Source: Alcanivorax profundi (lineage in GTDB: Bacteria; Pseudomonadota; Gammaproteobacteria; Pseudomonadales; Alcanivoracaceae). Taken from it: a stretch of DNA of 64,000 nt. Shown piece by piece: positions 1-9,338 of this stretch. The DNA is taken from contig NZ_QYYA01000006.1 of NCBI RefSeq assembly GCF_003597125.1, positions 1 to 64,000 of the forward strand, given 5' to 3'. How positions within the stretch are numbered: position 1 is the stretch's first letter; every line of letters starts with the position of its first letter. The position numbers were made by a program, and so were the translations under genes. The notes beneath the pieces are model-generated. The model was not told the origin of the DNA, did not search any database, and was given only the letters and a program-made list of their open reading frames with translations.

Positions 1-3000
1 AGCCAGCAGACGACTTTCGATTTCACCGAGCTCAATGCGGAAGCCACGGATTTTGACCTGCTGATCCACCCGACCCAGATATTCCATGACGCCGTCGTCG
101 CGGAATTTCACCAGATCGCCAGTGCGGTACATCCGCTCACCCGCTTCGCCGAACGGATCCGGCAGGAAACGTTCAGCGGTCAGGTCCGGACGGTCGTGAT
201 AGCCGCGCGCCAATCCCACTTCGTTACCGATATACAGCTCACCCGCGACACCAGCGGGTACGCGATTCAAATCCTGATCCAGCACATACAGTTTGCGCGG
301 CCCCACGGCGGTGCCGATGGGCGCGTAGGCGCTGGTCAGACTGTCGCCTTCATAGGCCGCCCACAGCATCGGCGTGACCACCGTTTCGGTGGGCCCGTAG
401 CCGTTGATGATGCGTTGCGGTTTGAGCACTTGCTGCATGCGCTCGAAGGTTTCGCGGGTAAACGCCTCACCGCCCAGGGTCCAGGAGCGAACCTTGAGTG
501 CGGGCTTTTCCTGCTCAATCCAGTCCAGCAGCGGGCCCACATAACTGGGCGGGAAACAGGCGATGGTGACGCCTTCTTGTTGCAGCACCTCGCAGCATTT
601 TTCCGCGCTCCATAATGCCTGGTCGCGAATCACCACCCGGGAGCCAAACGCCAGCGGCACAGTCCAGCGCTCCACCGCGCCATCAAAACTGATAGACGCG
701 AATTGCAGCTCCACATCCTCCGGCGTCATGCCGTAACGCTCGCCGATGGTTTGCACATGCATGGACAAGCCGCCGTGGGTCAGCGCCACGCCTTTGGGCT
801 TGCCGGTGGAGCCGGACGTGTAGATCACATAAGCCAGTTGATCGGGATGGGGTTCGTTATTGAGCGAACTGCCGTCGGTATTCGCCAGCGACAGTTGATC
901 CACGAACACCGGGCTGACGCCCTCCACCTGCGGCAAGGTCTCCGCCAGATCCGACGAGGTCAACAGCAAGCGGGCACCGCTGTCTTCGAGCATGTAGTGC
1001 AAACGGTCTGTGGGGTAACCGGGATCCAGTGGCAGGAAAGCCCCGCCCGCTTTCATTACGGCCAGGAACGCTTCGATCATGGTGACGCCACGCGCGAACG
1101 CTACGCCGACCACGTCATCCGCGGTGACTCCCTGCTCGACCAGATAACGCGCGAGACGATTGGAACGGGCTTCCAGTTCAGCAAACGACACGCGGGTATC
1201 GCCATGCACCAGGGCGATAGCTTCCCCGCGCAACGCCGCCTGCTGCGAGAACAGTGCAGGAAAACTCTGGGGCGCATATGCCCCTTCGCCTTCGCCCCAC
1301 TGCTGCAGGATCGCCTCATCGCCGCCCAGCGCATCCAGCGTCGCCAGCAGCGCTGTCTCTTCGCCACCCTGTTCCGCCAGCATCAGCAGGGTATCGCGGA
1401 ACTGGCGAGCGAGTCGGTCCACCAACGGGATCGGCAAAGCCGCCGTGTCATGGGCAAACAACATATCCAGCTGATCGCCCGGCAAGACCGCCACGGTGAG
1501 CGGGTAATGGGTAAACTCGTGACTTCGTGGCGTCCCCAGAGTCAGGGTCTGTTGCCCGGAGCCCAGCAAGCTCTCATCCAGCGGATAGTTTTCAAACACC
1601 AGCAAGGTATCGAACAAACTCTCCCCGCCCCAACCGGCGTCCTGCTGCACATCGAACAGCGGTGCGTGGCCGTGTTCACGCAGGGCCGCATTGTCGGCCT
1701 GCAACGCCGCCAGCCAGGACGCCAGCGGCTGGTCGCCCGCCAGGGACACCGTCATCGGCAGGGTGTTGATAAACAGACCGAGCATGGCATCGCTGCCTGC
1801 CAGATCCGCCGGCCGACCGGCCACCGTATTGCCAAACACCACCCGCTGCTGCCCGGTAAAGCGTCCCAGCACCCGGGCCCAGGCGGCCTGCACCAGGGTA
1901 TTGATTGTCAGCCCCTGATCACGGGCGGCCTGTCGCAACCGATCGCTGGTGGCGGCATCAAACGTGATCGGATGGCGACGGAACTCGCCCTTCTCCGACG
2001 TCCCCACCACATCCACCAACCGGGTAGGCGCCTGCACCGGGGCAAGATACTCTTGCCAGAACGCCTGAGTGGCCGCCCGGTCCTGGCGGTGCAACCAATG
2101 CAGGTAATCCACGTATTGCAGAGGCGCCGGTGGCAACGGCATCTGGTGATACAGCGCCAGCAACTCGGTGAGCATGACGCCGGTGCTCCAGCCATCCATC
2201 AGCAGATGATGCAGGGTCAGCACGGATTCCCAGTGATCATCCCCCAGCTGCAGCAAGTCCACCCGCCACAACGGTGCGACTTCCAGATCGAAACCGTCAC
2301 TCAACCTCTGCTCACAGAAGCGGGCAGCGGCATCATCACCGGCATCACGCAGATCGGTTTCCTGCCAGCACAGCGATACTTGCTGCGCAGACCAGACCGC
2401 TTGATGGCGTTCCCCGGCGCTGGCATGCGCCGGCAGCAGTCCGGTTCGCAGCACGTCGTGTCGCTCCAGCATGGCCTGCCAGGCCTGTCGGAAACGGCGG
2501 GGGTTTAGCCCGGTCACCGGCAAGACCAGCTGGTTAACATAGGTGCGACTGCTGGCACTGAGCTGGGAATGAAACAACAATCCCGCCTGCAGGGGGGACA
2601 ACGGCAACACCTGCTCGGGCCGTGCCGGCAAGGCATCCAGTTCCGCCTGGCTCAACGTCGACAGCGGCACATCGGATGGCGTCAGCACCGGTTCGTGCTG
2701 CTCACAGTGCCGGGCCAGTTGCTCGCACTGCTGCAGCCATTGCTGCACGAGTGCCTCACCCTGTTCACGGCTCAGACGCACGCCGTCGGTCTCAATGCGC
2801 AGCCGCAATTGGCCTTCCCGTTGCTCGGCATTAATGGCGAGTGCAGCATCTGCCGGGGCATCGGCTTCTTGCCAAAGCCCTGCCTCTGTCACCGAGACAC
2901 CGGGCAGCCCCTCGTGCCGGAACTGGCCGAGGTAGTTGAACAACACATCGCGAGGCCGGTCACCGGCCGCCGTGGAGAGCTCACCGCGTTGCTGCAAGAT

Positions 3001-6000
3001 CCCGAATCCCAAACCACCATGGGCGGCACCACGCAGTTGTTCTTTCTGACAACGCAGGGTTTCTGCCAGAGAACCCTGACGATCAAGACGCTGGGGATAG
3101 AGGCTGGTAAACCAGCCTACGGTACGGCTCAGATCGAGTTCAGCCACATCGCCGGCACGGCCATGACTTTCACGATAAATACAGACCTGATCCGTGGCCG
3201 CAAAATCACACAGGGCATTGGCCAGCCCCATCAACAAAAATTCTTCCAGATTCAGCCGGGCATGCCGTTCGGCCTGCTGCTGCCAGCGAGCCAAGGTAGA
3301 CGCCTCGATCTGGATGTCCCACTGGCTGGCCGCTTGCGGCTTTTCCTGTAGCCCGCGTTGAGGCGTAAACAGCGACGGCATGGCCATTGTCTGCTGCCAG
3401 AGATCCTGCTCCTGTGTTGCCACAGAAACCAAGGTGTCATCCAGGGCATTGCGCCAGTCGACCACGCTGTGGGTCTTGCGCGGCAGACTGGCCGACCCGC
3501 CCTGACCGTACTGCTGGTAGGCAGAGAACAGGTCCTCCAGCAGGATGCGCCAGGACACACCATCCACCGCCAGATGGTGAATCGTCAGCAACAGCTGCGG
3601 CGGTTCGCCCTCCACGCCCTCCACATAGAGCGCCTGTAACAACTTGCCCGTCGCCGGATCCAGTGAACGCTGCAGTGCGTCTTTGTACTGTTCCAGCTCG
3701 GCAGAGGTAGCGGGTGCGCAGCGCTGCAGCAACGCATGCGACGCTGACGGCATGGCCAGTGCCTGGGCCGGGTTCTCGGTGGAAAACCGCAAACGCAGGG
3801 CATCATGGTGTTGCACCAGCAATTGCAGAGCGCTCTCCAGTGCATCGAGCTGGAACGGCTGCGCCAACGACAACTGCAGGTACTGGTTGCAGGCGGCTAA
3901 TCCTTGTTGCTCGATAAACTGTTGCTGGATGGGTAACAGCCCAACCGGGCCGTCCAGCGCTTGCTGACTGGCCGTGTTGACCGTTACTGCGCCGGCCACT
4001 GCCGCCAGCGCGCGCAGCGTGGGCTTTTCAAAAAGGTGTTTCGGGGTTAGCGCCAAGCCTTGCTGGCGCGCCCGGCTGACCACCTGCAAGGCCAGAATGG
4101 AATCGCCACCCAGGGCAAAAAAGTGATCGTCGCGATTCACCGATTCCATCCCCAGCAAGTCTTGCCAGATTGTGGCCAGCGTTTGTTCGTTATCCGTCTG
4201 CGGCGCCTCACCGGTAGTGCGGGCATGCCACTGCGGTGCCGGCAGCGCCTTGCGATCCACCTTGCCTGCGGGGGTCAGGGGCAGGGCTTCCAGTTGCATC
4301 AGCTGGCTGGGGACCATGTAGTCCGGCAGGGAGTGGGACAATTCTGCAAGGATGGCACCGGTATCGATTCGCGCGTCTTCTGTATGACGTGGCACGATGT
4401 AGCCCACCAACCGGTCACCGGTGGGGGAAGGTTGTGCGACCACGGCGGCGTCGCGGATCGAGTCAAAGGCCAGCAGACGACTTTCGATTTCACCGAGCTC
4501 AATGCGGAAGCCACGGATTTTGACCTGCTGATCCACCCGGCCCAGATATTCCATGACGCCGTCGTCGCGGAATTTCACCAGGTCGCCAGTGCGATACATT
4601 CGCTCACCGGGTTCACCGAAGGGGTCGGGAAGAAAACGCTCTGCGGTCAGGTCTGCGCGACCATGATAACCACGGGCCAGACCCACTTCGTTACCGATAT
4701 ACAGCTCGCCCGCCACTCCCGGCGGGACACGATTCAGGGAAGCATCCAGCACATACAGTTTGCGCGGCCCCACGGCGGTACCGATGGGCGCGTAGGCACT
4801 GGTTAAGGTGTCCCCTGCATAGGCATCCCACAACAGCGGTGTAATGACGGTTTCGGTAGGACCGTATCCATTGAGAATACGCCGGGGCTGAAGCACCTGC
4901 TGCATGCGCTCAAAGGTTTCGCGGGTAAACGCTTCACCGCCCAGGGTCCAGGAGCGAACGTTGAGTGCGGGCTTTTCCTGCTCGATCCAGTCCAGCAGCG
5001 GGCCCACATAACTGGGCGGGAAACAGGCGATGGTGACGCCTTCTTGTTGCAGCACCTCGCAGCATTTTTCCGCGCTCCATAATGCCTGGTCGCGAATCAC
5101 CACCCGGGAGCCAAACGCCAGCGGTACGCTCCAGCGCTCCACCGCACCATCGAAACTGATGGAGGCGAATTGCAGCTCCACATCCTGCGGCGTCATGCCG
5201 TAACGCTTGCCGATGGTTTGCACATGCATGGACAAGCCACCATGGGTCAGCGCCACACCTTTGGGCTTGCCGGTGGAGCCGGAGGTGTAGATCACGTAGG
5301 CCAGTTGGTCCGGGTGCACGTTGACACCCACAGGCTCGGTGGAAAATCCCTGCAGTGACAGGGAATCCAGCGGCACTTTTTTCAGCCCCGGGACATCCGG
5401 CAAGGCACTGACCAGTCCCGAGGCCGTCAACAACCACCGGGCACCACTGTCTTCCAGCATGTAGTGAAGTCGCTCCGACGGATAAGCCGGGTCCAGTGGC
5501 AGGAATGCCGCTCCGGCTTTCATGACGGCAAGGAATGCTTCGATCATGGCGATACCACGTTCGAAGGAAACCGCGATCACCTCATCCGCCGTCACTCCCT
5601 GCTGCAGAAGATACTGGGCCAACTGATTGGAGCGGGCGTCCAGCTGGGCAAAGGTGCAGCGATGATCGCCGTGCACCAGCGCAACGGCCTCTTGCTGACG
5701 TTGCGCCTGGGCAGCGAACAGCGCGGGATAGCTCTGCCAGTGCCAATCGTCCTGCCCCTGTTGCTGCCACTGCTGCAAGCGCGCCAGATCAGCAGGCGGC
5801 AGCACATCGCTCTCGGCCAGGGTCAGCTCACTGTTGTGTAGCCACTGTTGCAGCAACCCCACAAACGCCTCGCGCAGGTAGCGGGCAAAATCATCACTGA
5901 GCACACCCTCGCCATGCACCAGCCGCAGGCCCAGTCCGCCATCGGTATCGGGCCAGGCATCCAGCACCAGATCAAAGGGGGTTTCCGTGACCGGCACGTC

Positions 6001-7146
6001 CTCCGCCGTCACGGTAAGATTGCCCAGGTCGAGCTTCATGCCCTTGCCCTGTTGGCGATAATTGAATGCCACCTGGAACAAGGGATGACTACCCTGATCG
6101 CGGGAACGGCACAGGGCATCCACCACCCGGTCGAAGGGCAGGTCGCGATGTTGTTTGGCTCCGTCCAGGGCGGCATGAATCTGCGCAACCCAGTCGCGCA
6201 CTGTCATCCCCGGCTGCACCCGGCCCTGAATGACCAGATTGTTGACGAAGAAACCAATCAGAAACTGGTTGCTACCCTTGCGGTTGGCACTCGGCACCCC
6301 CACCCGCACTTGCTGCTGCCCCGACACCCGGGCAAGCAAATACTGAAAGGCCGCCAGCAGCACGGTGAAACGACTGACACCCAGCTGCGTGGCCAACTGT
6401 TTAAGCTCGCGGTTGTCCTCGGCACTGAGCGAAAAGTCATTGCAGCAAGCAGGGTGTGAGGCGCCGGCGTCCTGCTTCAGGCGCGGCAATGCCAGGGGCT
6501 CCCCTTCGTGTTCCAGGGTATCGGTCCAGTAGCTCAGCTGGCTGGCGGCCGACTCCCCCTTTAACCACTGCGCTTCGTTTTCTGCCCATTCCACATACTG
6601 TTTTTTCAGTGGCGGCACCGCCGGCTGAACACCGGAACGAAACGCGCTGTAGGAAAACAGGAATTCCTGCAAGAACACTCCCAGCGACCATGCATCGCCA
6701 ATGATGTGATGCATGGACACCAGAATCGCATGTCGGGTAGCCGACAATCGCACCAGACGGAAGCGAGCGGGGCTTTCCGCTTCCAGATCAAAGGGCCGGG
6801 CATTGAGCTGACGAGCCTCCTGATAGGCTCGCGCCAGGGGATCGGCATCGTTACTCAGATCCACCAGCGGTATGTCATCCGGGGAACGCGGCACCGGCCG
6901 CTGCCAGGCAACGCCATCGATTTCGGCAAAGCGGGCATTGGCGATCTCTTGCCGTGCCAGGATATAGCGCATGGTGTCCTGCAATGCCGGGACATCAAGC
7001 TCGCCATCCAGCCAGACGATACCGCTGATGTTGTAAGCGGTGCTGTCCGGAGACAGTCGGGAAAACAACCAGAGCCGCTGCTGCGAACAGGAAAGCGGAG
7101 ACCACTGCGGTCCGGGGTGGGCAGTGTTATTGGCAGACCCGGTCAT
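1..7146 (-). CDS. Nonribosomal peptide synthetase, C-A-T-E-C-A..., C-terminal part outside window
   Basis: The frame is open from ATG at 7146 to the window edge, 2382 residues in view. Domains in order: condensation (about 15-440; HHxxxD motif as HHIIGDA near 143), adenylation (about 460-970; A3 TSGSTGKPKG near 620; A4 FDGAVERW; A5 NGYGPTET), thiolation (LGGDSI near 1012), epimerisation (about 1050-1480; HHLAVDGVSW near 1190 and the DLSRTVGWF motif), condensation (about 1500-1930; HHLLMDGWS near 1645) and a second adenylation domain from about 1965. The epimerase predicts a D-residue from module 1. Both adenylation pockets read about D-G-E-C-T-G-G-I/V-T; a Glu at the PheA-239 position suggests a basic substrate such as Lys or Arg, which is inference. 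A condensation domain at the N-terminus fits N-acylation by a fatty acid or acceptance from an earlier protein. It is co-directional with an MbtH helper and an exporter behind a candidate Fur box. Confidence 0.95.
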   Translation of the reverse strand, partial: MTGSANNTAHPGPQWSPLSCSQQRLWLFSRLSPDSTAYNISGIVWLDGELDVPALQDTMRYILARQEIANARFAEIDGVAWQRPVPRSPDDIPLVDLSNDADPLARAYQEARQLNARPFDLEAESPARFRLVRLSATRHAILVSMHHIIGDAWSLGVFLQEFLFSYSAFRSGVQPAVPPLKKQYVEWAENEAQWLKGESAASQLSYWTDTLEHEGEPLALPRLKQDAGASHPACCNDFSLSAEDNRELKQLATQLGVSRFTVLLAAFQYLLARVSGQQQVRVGVPSANRKGSNQFLIGFFVNNLVIQGRVQPGMTVRDWVAQIHAALDGAKQHRDLPFDRVVDALCRSRDQGSHPLFQVAFNYRQQGKGMKLDLGNLTVTAEDVPVTETPFDLVLDAWPDTDGGLGLRLVHGEGVLSDDFARYLREAFVGLLQQWLHNSELTLAESDVLPPADLARLQQWQQQGQDDWHWQSYPALFAAQAQRQQEAVALVHGDHRCTFAQLDARSNQLAQYLLQQGVTADEVIAVSFERGIAMIEAFLAVMKAGAAFLPLDPAYPSERLHYMLEDSGARWLLTASGLVSALPDVPGLKKVPLDSLSLQGFSTEPVGVNVHPDQLAYVIYTSGSTGKPKGVALTHGGLSMHVQTIGKRYGMTPQDVELQFASISFDGAVERWSVPLAFGSRVVIRDQALWSAEKCCEVLQQEGVTIACFPPSYVGPLLDWIEQEKPALNVRSWTLGGEAFTRETFERMQQVLQPRRILNGYGPTETVITPLLWDAYAGDTLTSAYAPIGTAVGPRKLYVLDASLNRVPPGVAGELYIGNEVGLARGYHGRADLTAERFLPDPFGEPGERMYRTGDLVKFRDDGVMEYLGRVDQQVKIRGFRIELGEIESRLLAFDSIRDAAVVAQPSPTGDRLVGYIVPRHTEDARIDTGAILAELSHSLPDYMVPSQLMQLEALPLTPAGKVDRKALPAPQWHARTTGEAPQTDNEQTLATIWQDLLGMESVNRDDHFFALGGDSILALQVVSRARQQGLALTPKHLFEKPTLRALAAVAGAVTVNTASQQALDGPVGLLPIQQQFIEQQGLAACNQYLQLSLAQPFQLDALESALQLLVQHHDALRLRFSTENPAQALAMPSASHALLQRCAPATSAELEQYKDALQRSLDPATGKLLQALYVEGVEGEPPQLLLTIHHLAVDGVSWRILLEDLFSAYQQYGQGGSASLPRKTHSVVDWRNALDDTLVSVATQEQDLWQQTMAMPSLFTPQRGLQEKPQAASQWDIQIEASTLARWQQQAERHARLNLEEFLLMGLANALCDFAATDQVCIYRESHGRAGDVAELDLSRTVGWFTSLYPQRLDRQGSLAETLRCQKEQLRGAAHGGLGFGILQQRGELSTAAGDRPRDVLFNYLGQFRHEGLPGVSVTEAGLWQEADAPADAALAINAEQREGQLRLRIETDGVRLSREQGEALVQQWLQQCEQLARHCEQHEPVLTPSDVPLSTLSQAELDALPARPEQVLPLSPLQAGLLFHSQLSASSRTYVNQLVLPVTGLNPRRFRQAWQAMLERHDVLRTGLLPAHASAGERHQAVWSAQQVSLCWQETDLRDAGDDAAARFCEQRLSDGFDLEVAPLWRVDLLQLGDDHWESVLTLHHLLMDGWSTGVMLTELLALYHQMPLPPAPLQYVDYLHWLHRQDRAATQAFWQEYLAPVQAPTRLVDVVGTSEKGEFRRHPITFDAATSDRLRQAARDQGLTINTLVQAAWARVLGRFTGQQRVVFGNTVAGRPADLAGSDAMLGLFINTLPMTVSLAGDQPLASWLAALQADNAALREHGHAPLFDVQQDAGWGGESLFDTLLVFENYPLDESLLGSGQQTLTLGTPRSHEFTHYPLTVAVLPGDQLDMLFAHDTAALPIPLVDRLARQFRDTLLMLAEQGGEETALLATLDALGGDEAILQQWGEGEGAYAPQSFPALFSQQAALRGEAIALVHGDTRVSFAELEARSNRLARYLVEQGVTADDVVGVAFARGVTMIEAFLAVMKAGGAFLPLDPGYPTDRLHYMLEDSGARLLLTSSDLAETLPQVEGVSPVFVDQLSLANTDGSSLNNEPHPDQLAYVIYTSGSTGKPKGVALTHGGLSMHVQTIGERYGMTPEDVELQFASISFDGAVERWTVPLAFGSRVVIRDQALWSAEKCCEVLQQEGVTIACFPPSYVGPLLDWIEQEKPALKVRSWTLGGEAFTRETFERMQQVLKPQRIINGYGPTETVVTPMLWAAYEGDSLTSAYAPIGTAVGPRKLYVLDQDLNRVPAGVAGELYIGNEVGLARGYHDRPDLTAERFLPDPFGEAGERMYRTGDLVKFRDDGVMEYLGRVDQQVKIRGFRIELGEIESRLLA
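4..860. repeat. Near-identical NRPS adenylation-domain repeat, copy 2
   Basis: This stretch repeats 4471-5327 at a constant offset of 4467 bases, a whole number of codons. Runs longer than 100 bases are identical (for example 541-655 against 5008-5122). It covers the A3 to A8 core of the second adenylation domain. The flanks diverge, which fits recent duplication or gene conversion between modules. Confidence 0.9.
4471..5327. repeat. Near-identical NRPS adenylation-domain repeat, copy 1
   Basis: Partner of the repeat at 4-860, lying in the first adenylation domain of the same gene. The two copies encode almost the same pocket, differing at one binding-pocket position (Ile against Val, the PheA-330 equivalent). 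Confidence 0.9.
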
Positions 7147-7178
7147 GTCAGCTCCTTGCCGAAAGTATCAGAAAAATC

Positions 7179-7382
7179 TCAGGAGGCCTGAGCGTCACGC
7201 AGGCGCTTGGGACGCTGGTCGGTCCAGACGTCGTTGATATGGGCCAGACAATCTGATTTGTTGCCCGTGACCCCCACGGTCTGCCAACCGGCAGGCACAG
7301 GGCGGTAGGTAGGCCAGATGCTGTATTGCTCCTGATCGTTGATCACTACCGTAAATTCAGTATCCGGGTTATCAATGCTCAT
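7179..7382 (-). CDS. MbtH-like NRPS accessory protein
   Basis: A 67-residue protein with the MbtH signature: N-x-x-x-QYSIWP near residues 14-22, P-x-GW-x-x-VG near 28-35, and a C-terminal half with CLxHI-x-x-x-W-T-D-x-RP. MbtH proteins bind adenylation domains and aid their folding or activity. It starts at ATG 7382 and ends 32 bases before the NRPS start at 7146, between exporter and synthetase on the same strand, so co-transcription is likely. The length is typical of the family and the conserved Trp residues are present. The assignment is secure; the dependence of this NRPS on it is inferred. Confidence 0.95.
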   Translation of the reverse strand: MSIDNPDTEFTVVINDQEQYSIWPTYRPVPAGWQTVGVTGNKSDCLAHINDVWTDQRPKRLRDAQAS

Positions 7383-7451
7383 GACATTCCTCGTCGTTGA
7401 GACTCAAGGCTGGACGCACCTGCAAAGCCGGAGCGTCCTGACAGGCAGGGT

Positions 7452-9110
7452 TCAGACCCCTGCCTCGCGAAGGACCTGCACACTTTGTCGTGCGGTCTGG
7501 CCATCCACTTCGGTGAGGCAACCGGCGTCCATTTTCAGCAGCCGGTCTGCGCGATCGAAGTAATGGTCGTCGTGGGTAATGGCGATGATGGTTTTGCCCT
7601 GCGATTGCAGTGCGGGTAGCAGCTCGTGATAGAAGAACTGACGAAATTGCGGGTCCTGATCTGCCGCCCACTCATCCAGCAACAGGCAGTCACGTTGCTC
7701 CACGGCGGCCATCAGCAGCGCAAGACGTTTGCGCTGCCCTTGAGAGAAACGCACATCCGACAACCGTTGGCCGTCGTGCTCGACCTTGTGATGCATGCCC
7801 AGCGTGGCCAGCCACTGATCCACTTCCGTTGCAGGCACATCGCCCCCCGTACCACGCAGCAGTCGGGAAAAGAGATGGAAATCGGTAAACACCGAAGAGA
7901 ACAACTGCCGATAGGCGACCCGGTTGTCATCGCAGACCGGCACGTCGTCAACAAGGATATCGCCGCTGGCAGGCCGGTAGAGCCCTGTCAGCAGTCGGGC
8001 AAAGGTACTCTTGCCACTGCCATTGCCGCCCTGCACAAAAATCAGGTCGCCACGATGAATCTCCAGATCCAGTGGCCCCACGGCAAAGCCGCCGAGCCCA
8101 TCCTGATCGGGGTACCGGTAGGTAATGCCCTGCAGCACCAGACGCTGAAAACCGGACAAGTCATCGCCTTGCGGGACAATCGCCTCACCGGCCTCCGCCA
8201 GCGCCAGCCCCGCCAGTTTTTTCAATGAGACTCGCGCAGCCAGCAGGGTTGGCAGTGCCGCCACCGCACCAATCAACGGTGTGCGCAGCAGCAGGATGGT
8301 GAGCGCAAAAATGGAGGCGGTATCCGCCGGTGCCCAACCCTGGCCCACCGCCAGAAAGAACAGCACACCAATCAGCCCCAGCATCAACACATTGGCCAGG
8401 TTGCCCGCGATACCATTGTGGATATCGGCACGGGTCACATGGTCGCGATAGGCTTCGGCATGACCATCAAACTCTTCATCAAAGAAACGGGCCGCACGAT
8501 GACGATTCAGGGCCAGCTCCTTGCGGCCATCAATCATGGCCTGGTAATCCTGGTAAAGCCGGTCATCGCCTTCGCGTACCTGGCCAACGTGGAAATTGAT
8601 TCGCCCTACCAGCCAGATTCCCATGCCCGCCGTGAGCAACAGCCAGCCCACCGTGACGCCGAACAAGCCTGGCGACAACCACGCCAGCCAGCCCAGCGCC
8701 GCCACGCTCAGGGCGCAGCCATACACCAGCTCGGGAAGATGCACGAACGCGATGGTGAGATTACGAACATCGGTACTCAGCGCGGCAAGCAGCGGTGCCC
8801 CGCCGACTTTTTCCAGCTGTTCGATATCGGTGGCGAGAACACGGCGCACCAGATCCCGGCGCAGCCCGTAGACCATCCGGTGACCCAGCTTGTGCAGCGT
8901 GACCTGTGCGATCGTCGCCGCCGCGAGCAACGCCGCAAGCAGGCCGGAGAACTGCAGTAATACCAGCCCCAGATCCGCCTGCGCCGACAACATCCGCTGC
9001 CCGATAAAGGCCAGCACGGCCACGCTCAGCAAGGCGCTGAGCACACTGAAAACAACAACAGCAACGAATGCCGCCTTGCGCCCGGAGAACAACAATCCCA
9101 ACAAGGTCAT
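7452..9110 (-). CDS. Cyclic-peptide exporter ABC transporter, PvdE/SyrD-like
   Basis: A 552-residue half transporter with an N-terminal membrane domain (about 1-320, six hydrophobic segments) fused to an ATP-binding domain. Visible motifs: Walker A GGNGSGKST near 360, signature FSQGQRKRLALL near 455, Walker B CLLLDEW followed by D, and a switch His in the ITHDDHYF run. The family (PvdE, SyrD and relatives) moves NRPS peptides or precursors across the inner membrane. It is the first gene of the exporter-mbtH-NRPS unit, and the 69-base gap to mbtH suggests one transcript. A candidate Fur box lies about 50 bases upstream. The substrate is inferred to be the product or precursor of the neighbouring NRPS. 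Confidence 0.92.
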   Translation of the reverse strand: MTLLGLLFSGRKAAFVAVVVFSVLSALLSVAVLAFIGQRMLSAQADLGLVLLQFSGLLAALLAAATIAQVTLHKLGHRMVYGLRRDLVRRVLATDIEQLEKVGGAPLLAALSTDVRNLTIAFVHLPELVYGCALSVAALGWLAWLSPGLFGVTVGWLLLTAGMGIWLVGRINFHVGQVREGDDRLYQDYQAMIDGRKELALNRHRAARFFDEEFDGHAEAYRDHVTRADIHNGIAGNLANVLMLGLIGVLFFLAVGQGWAPADTASIFALTILLLRTPLIGAVAALPTLLAARVSLKKLAGLALAEAGEAIVPQGDDLSGFQRLVLQGITYRYPDQDGLGGFAVGPLDLEIHRGDLIFVQGGNGSGKSTFARLLTGLYRPASGDILVDDVPVCDDNRVAYRQLFSSVFTDFHLFSRLLRGTGGDVPATEVDQWLATLGMHHKVEHDGQRLSDVRFSQGQRKRLALLMAAVEQRDCLLLDEWAADQDPQFRQFFYHELLPALQSQGKTIIAITHDDHYFDRADRLLKMDAGCLTEVDGQTARQSVQVLREAGV

Positions 9111-9160
9111 GTACCGTCCGCCTCCATGGACAATTGTAAGGGTCGTAAAGAGATGCGAAA

Positions 9161-9175
9161 TGATATTGATTCTTG
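9161..9175 (-). promoter_or_regulatory. Candidate Fur box before the exporter-mbtH-NRPS unit
   Basis: The segment TGATATTGATTCTTG, with the preceding AA, fits the Fur 7-1-7 palindrome well on its left arm and moderately on the right (about 10 of 14 positions by eye). It sits 51 bases before the exporter start at 9110, where a Fur repressor would block the promoter. Not tested against a weight matrix. Confidence 0.5.
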
Positions 9176-9338
9176 TTTAGATATCAACCCCGAAAACGTG
9201 CGGCTTCTCTCGTTTCCTGATGCTTTCATCCAGTTTTCATAATGCGCATGCGCGCTTCTGTCAGCCCGATCTCCATCTGCAGTCATTGCCGAAAAGTGTC
9301 TTGCCCAATACCATTTCAGCACGCAACAGGACCCATTG

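Noticed and set aside
703-2508. Long plus-strand open frame (about 600 codons) opposite the NRPS
   Set aside because: It is antisense to well-supported condensation and adenylation motifs and its protein has no recognisable domain; such frames arise from GC-rich codon bias.
9244-9253. TetR operator palindrome GCGCATGCGC
   Set aside because: Ten-base GC palindromes are common at this base composition; kept only as a remark in the TetR entry.
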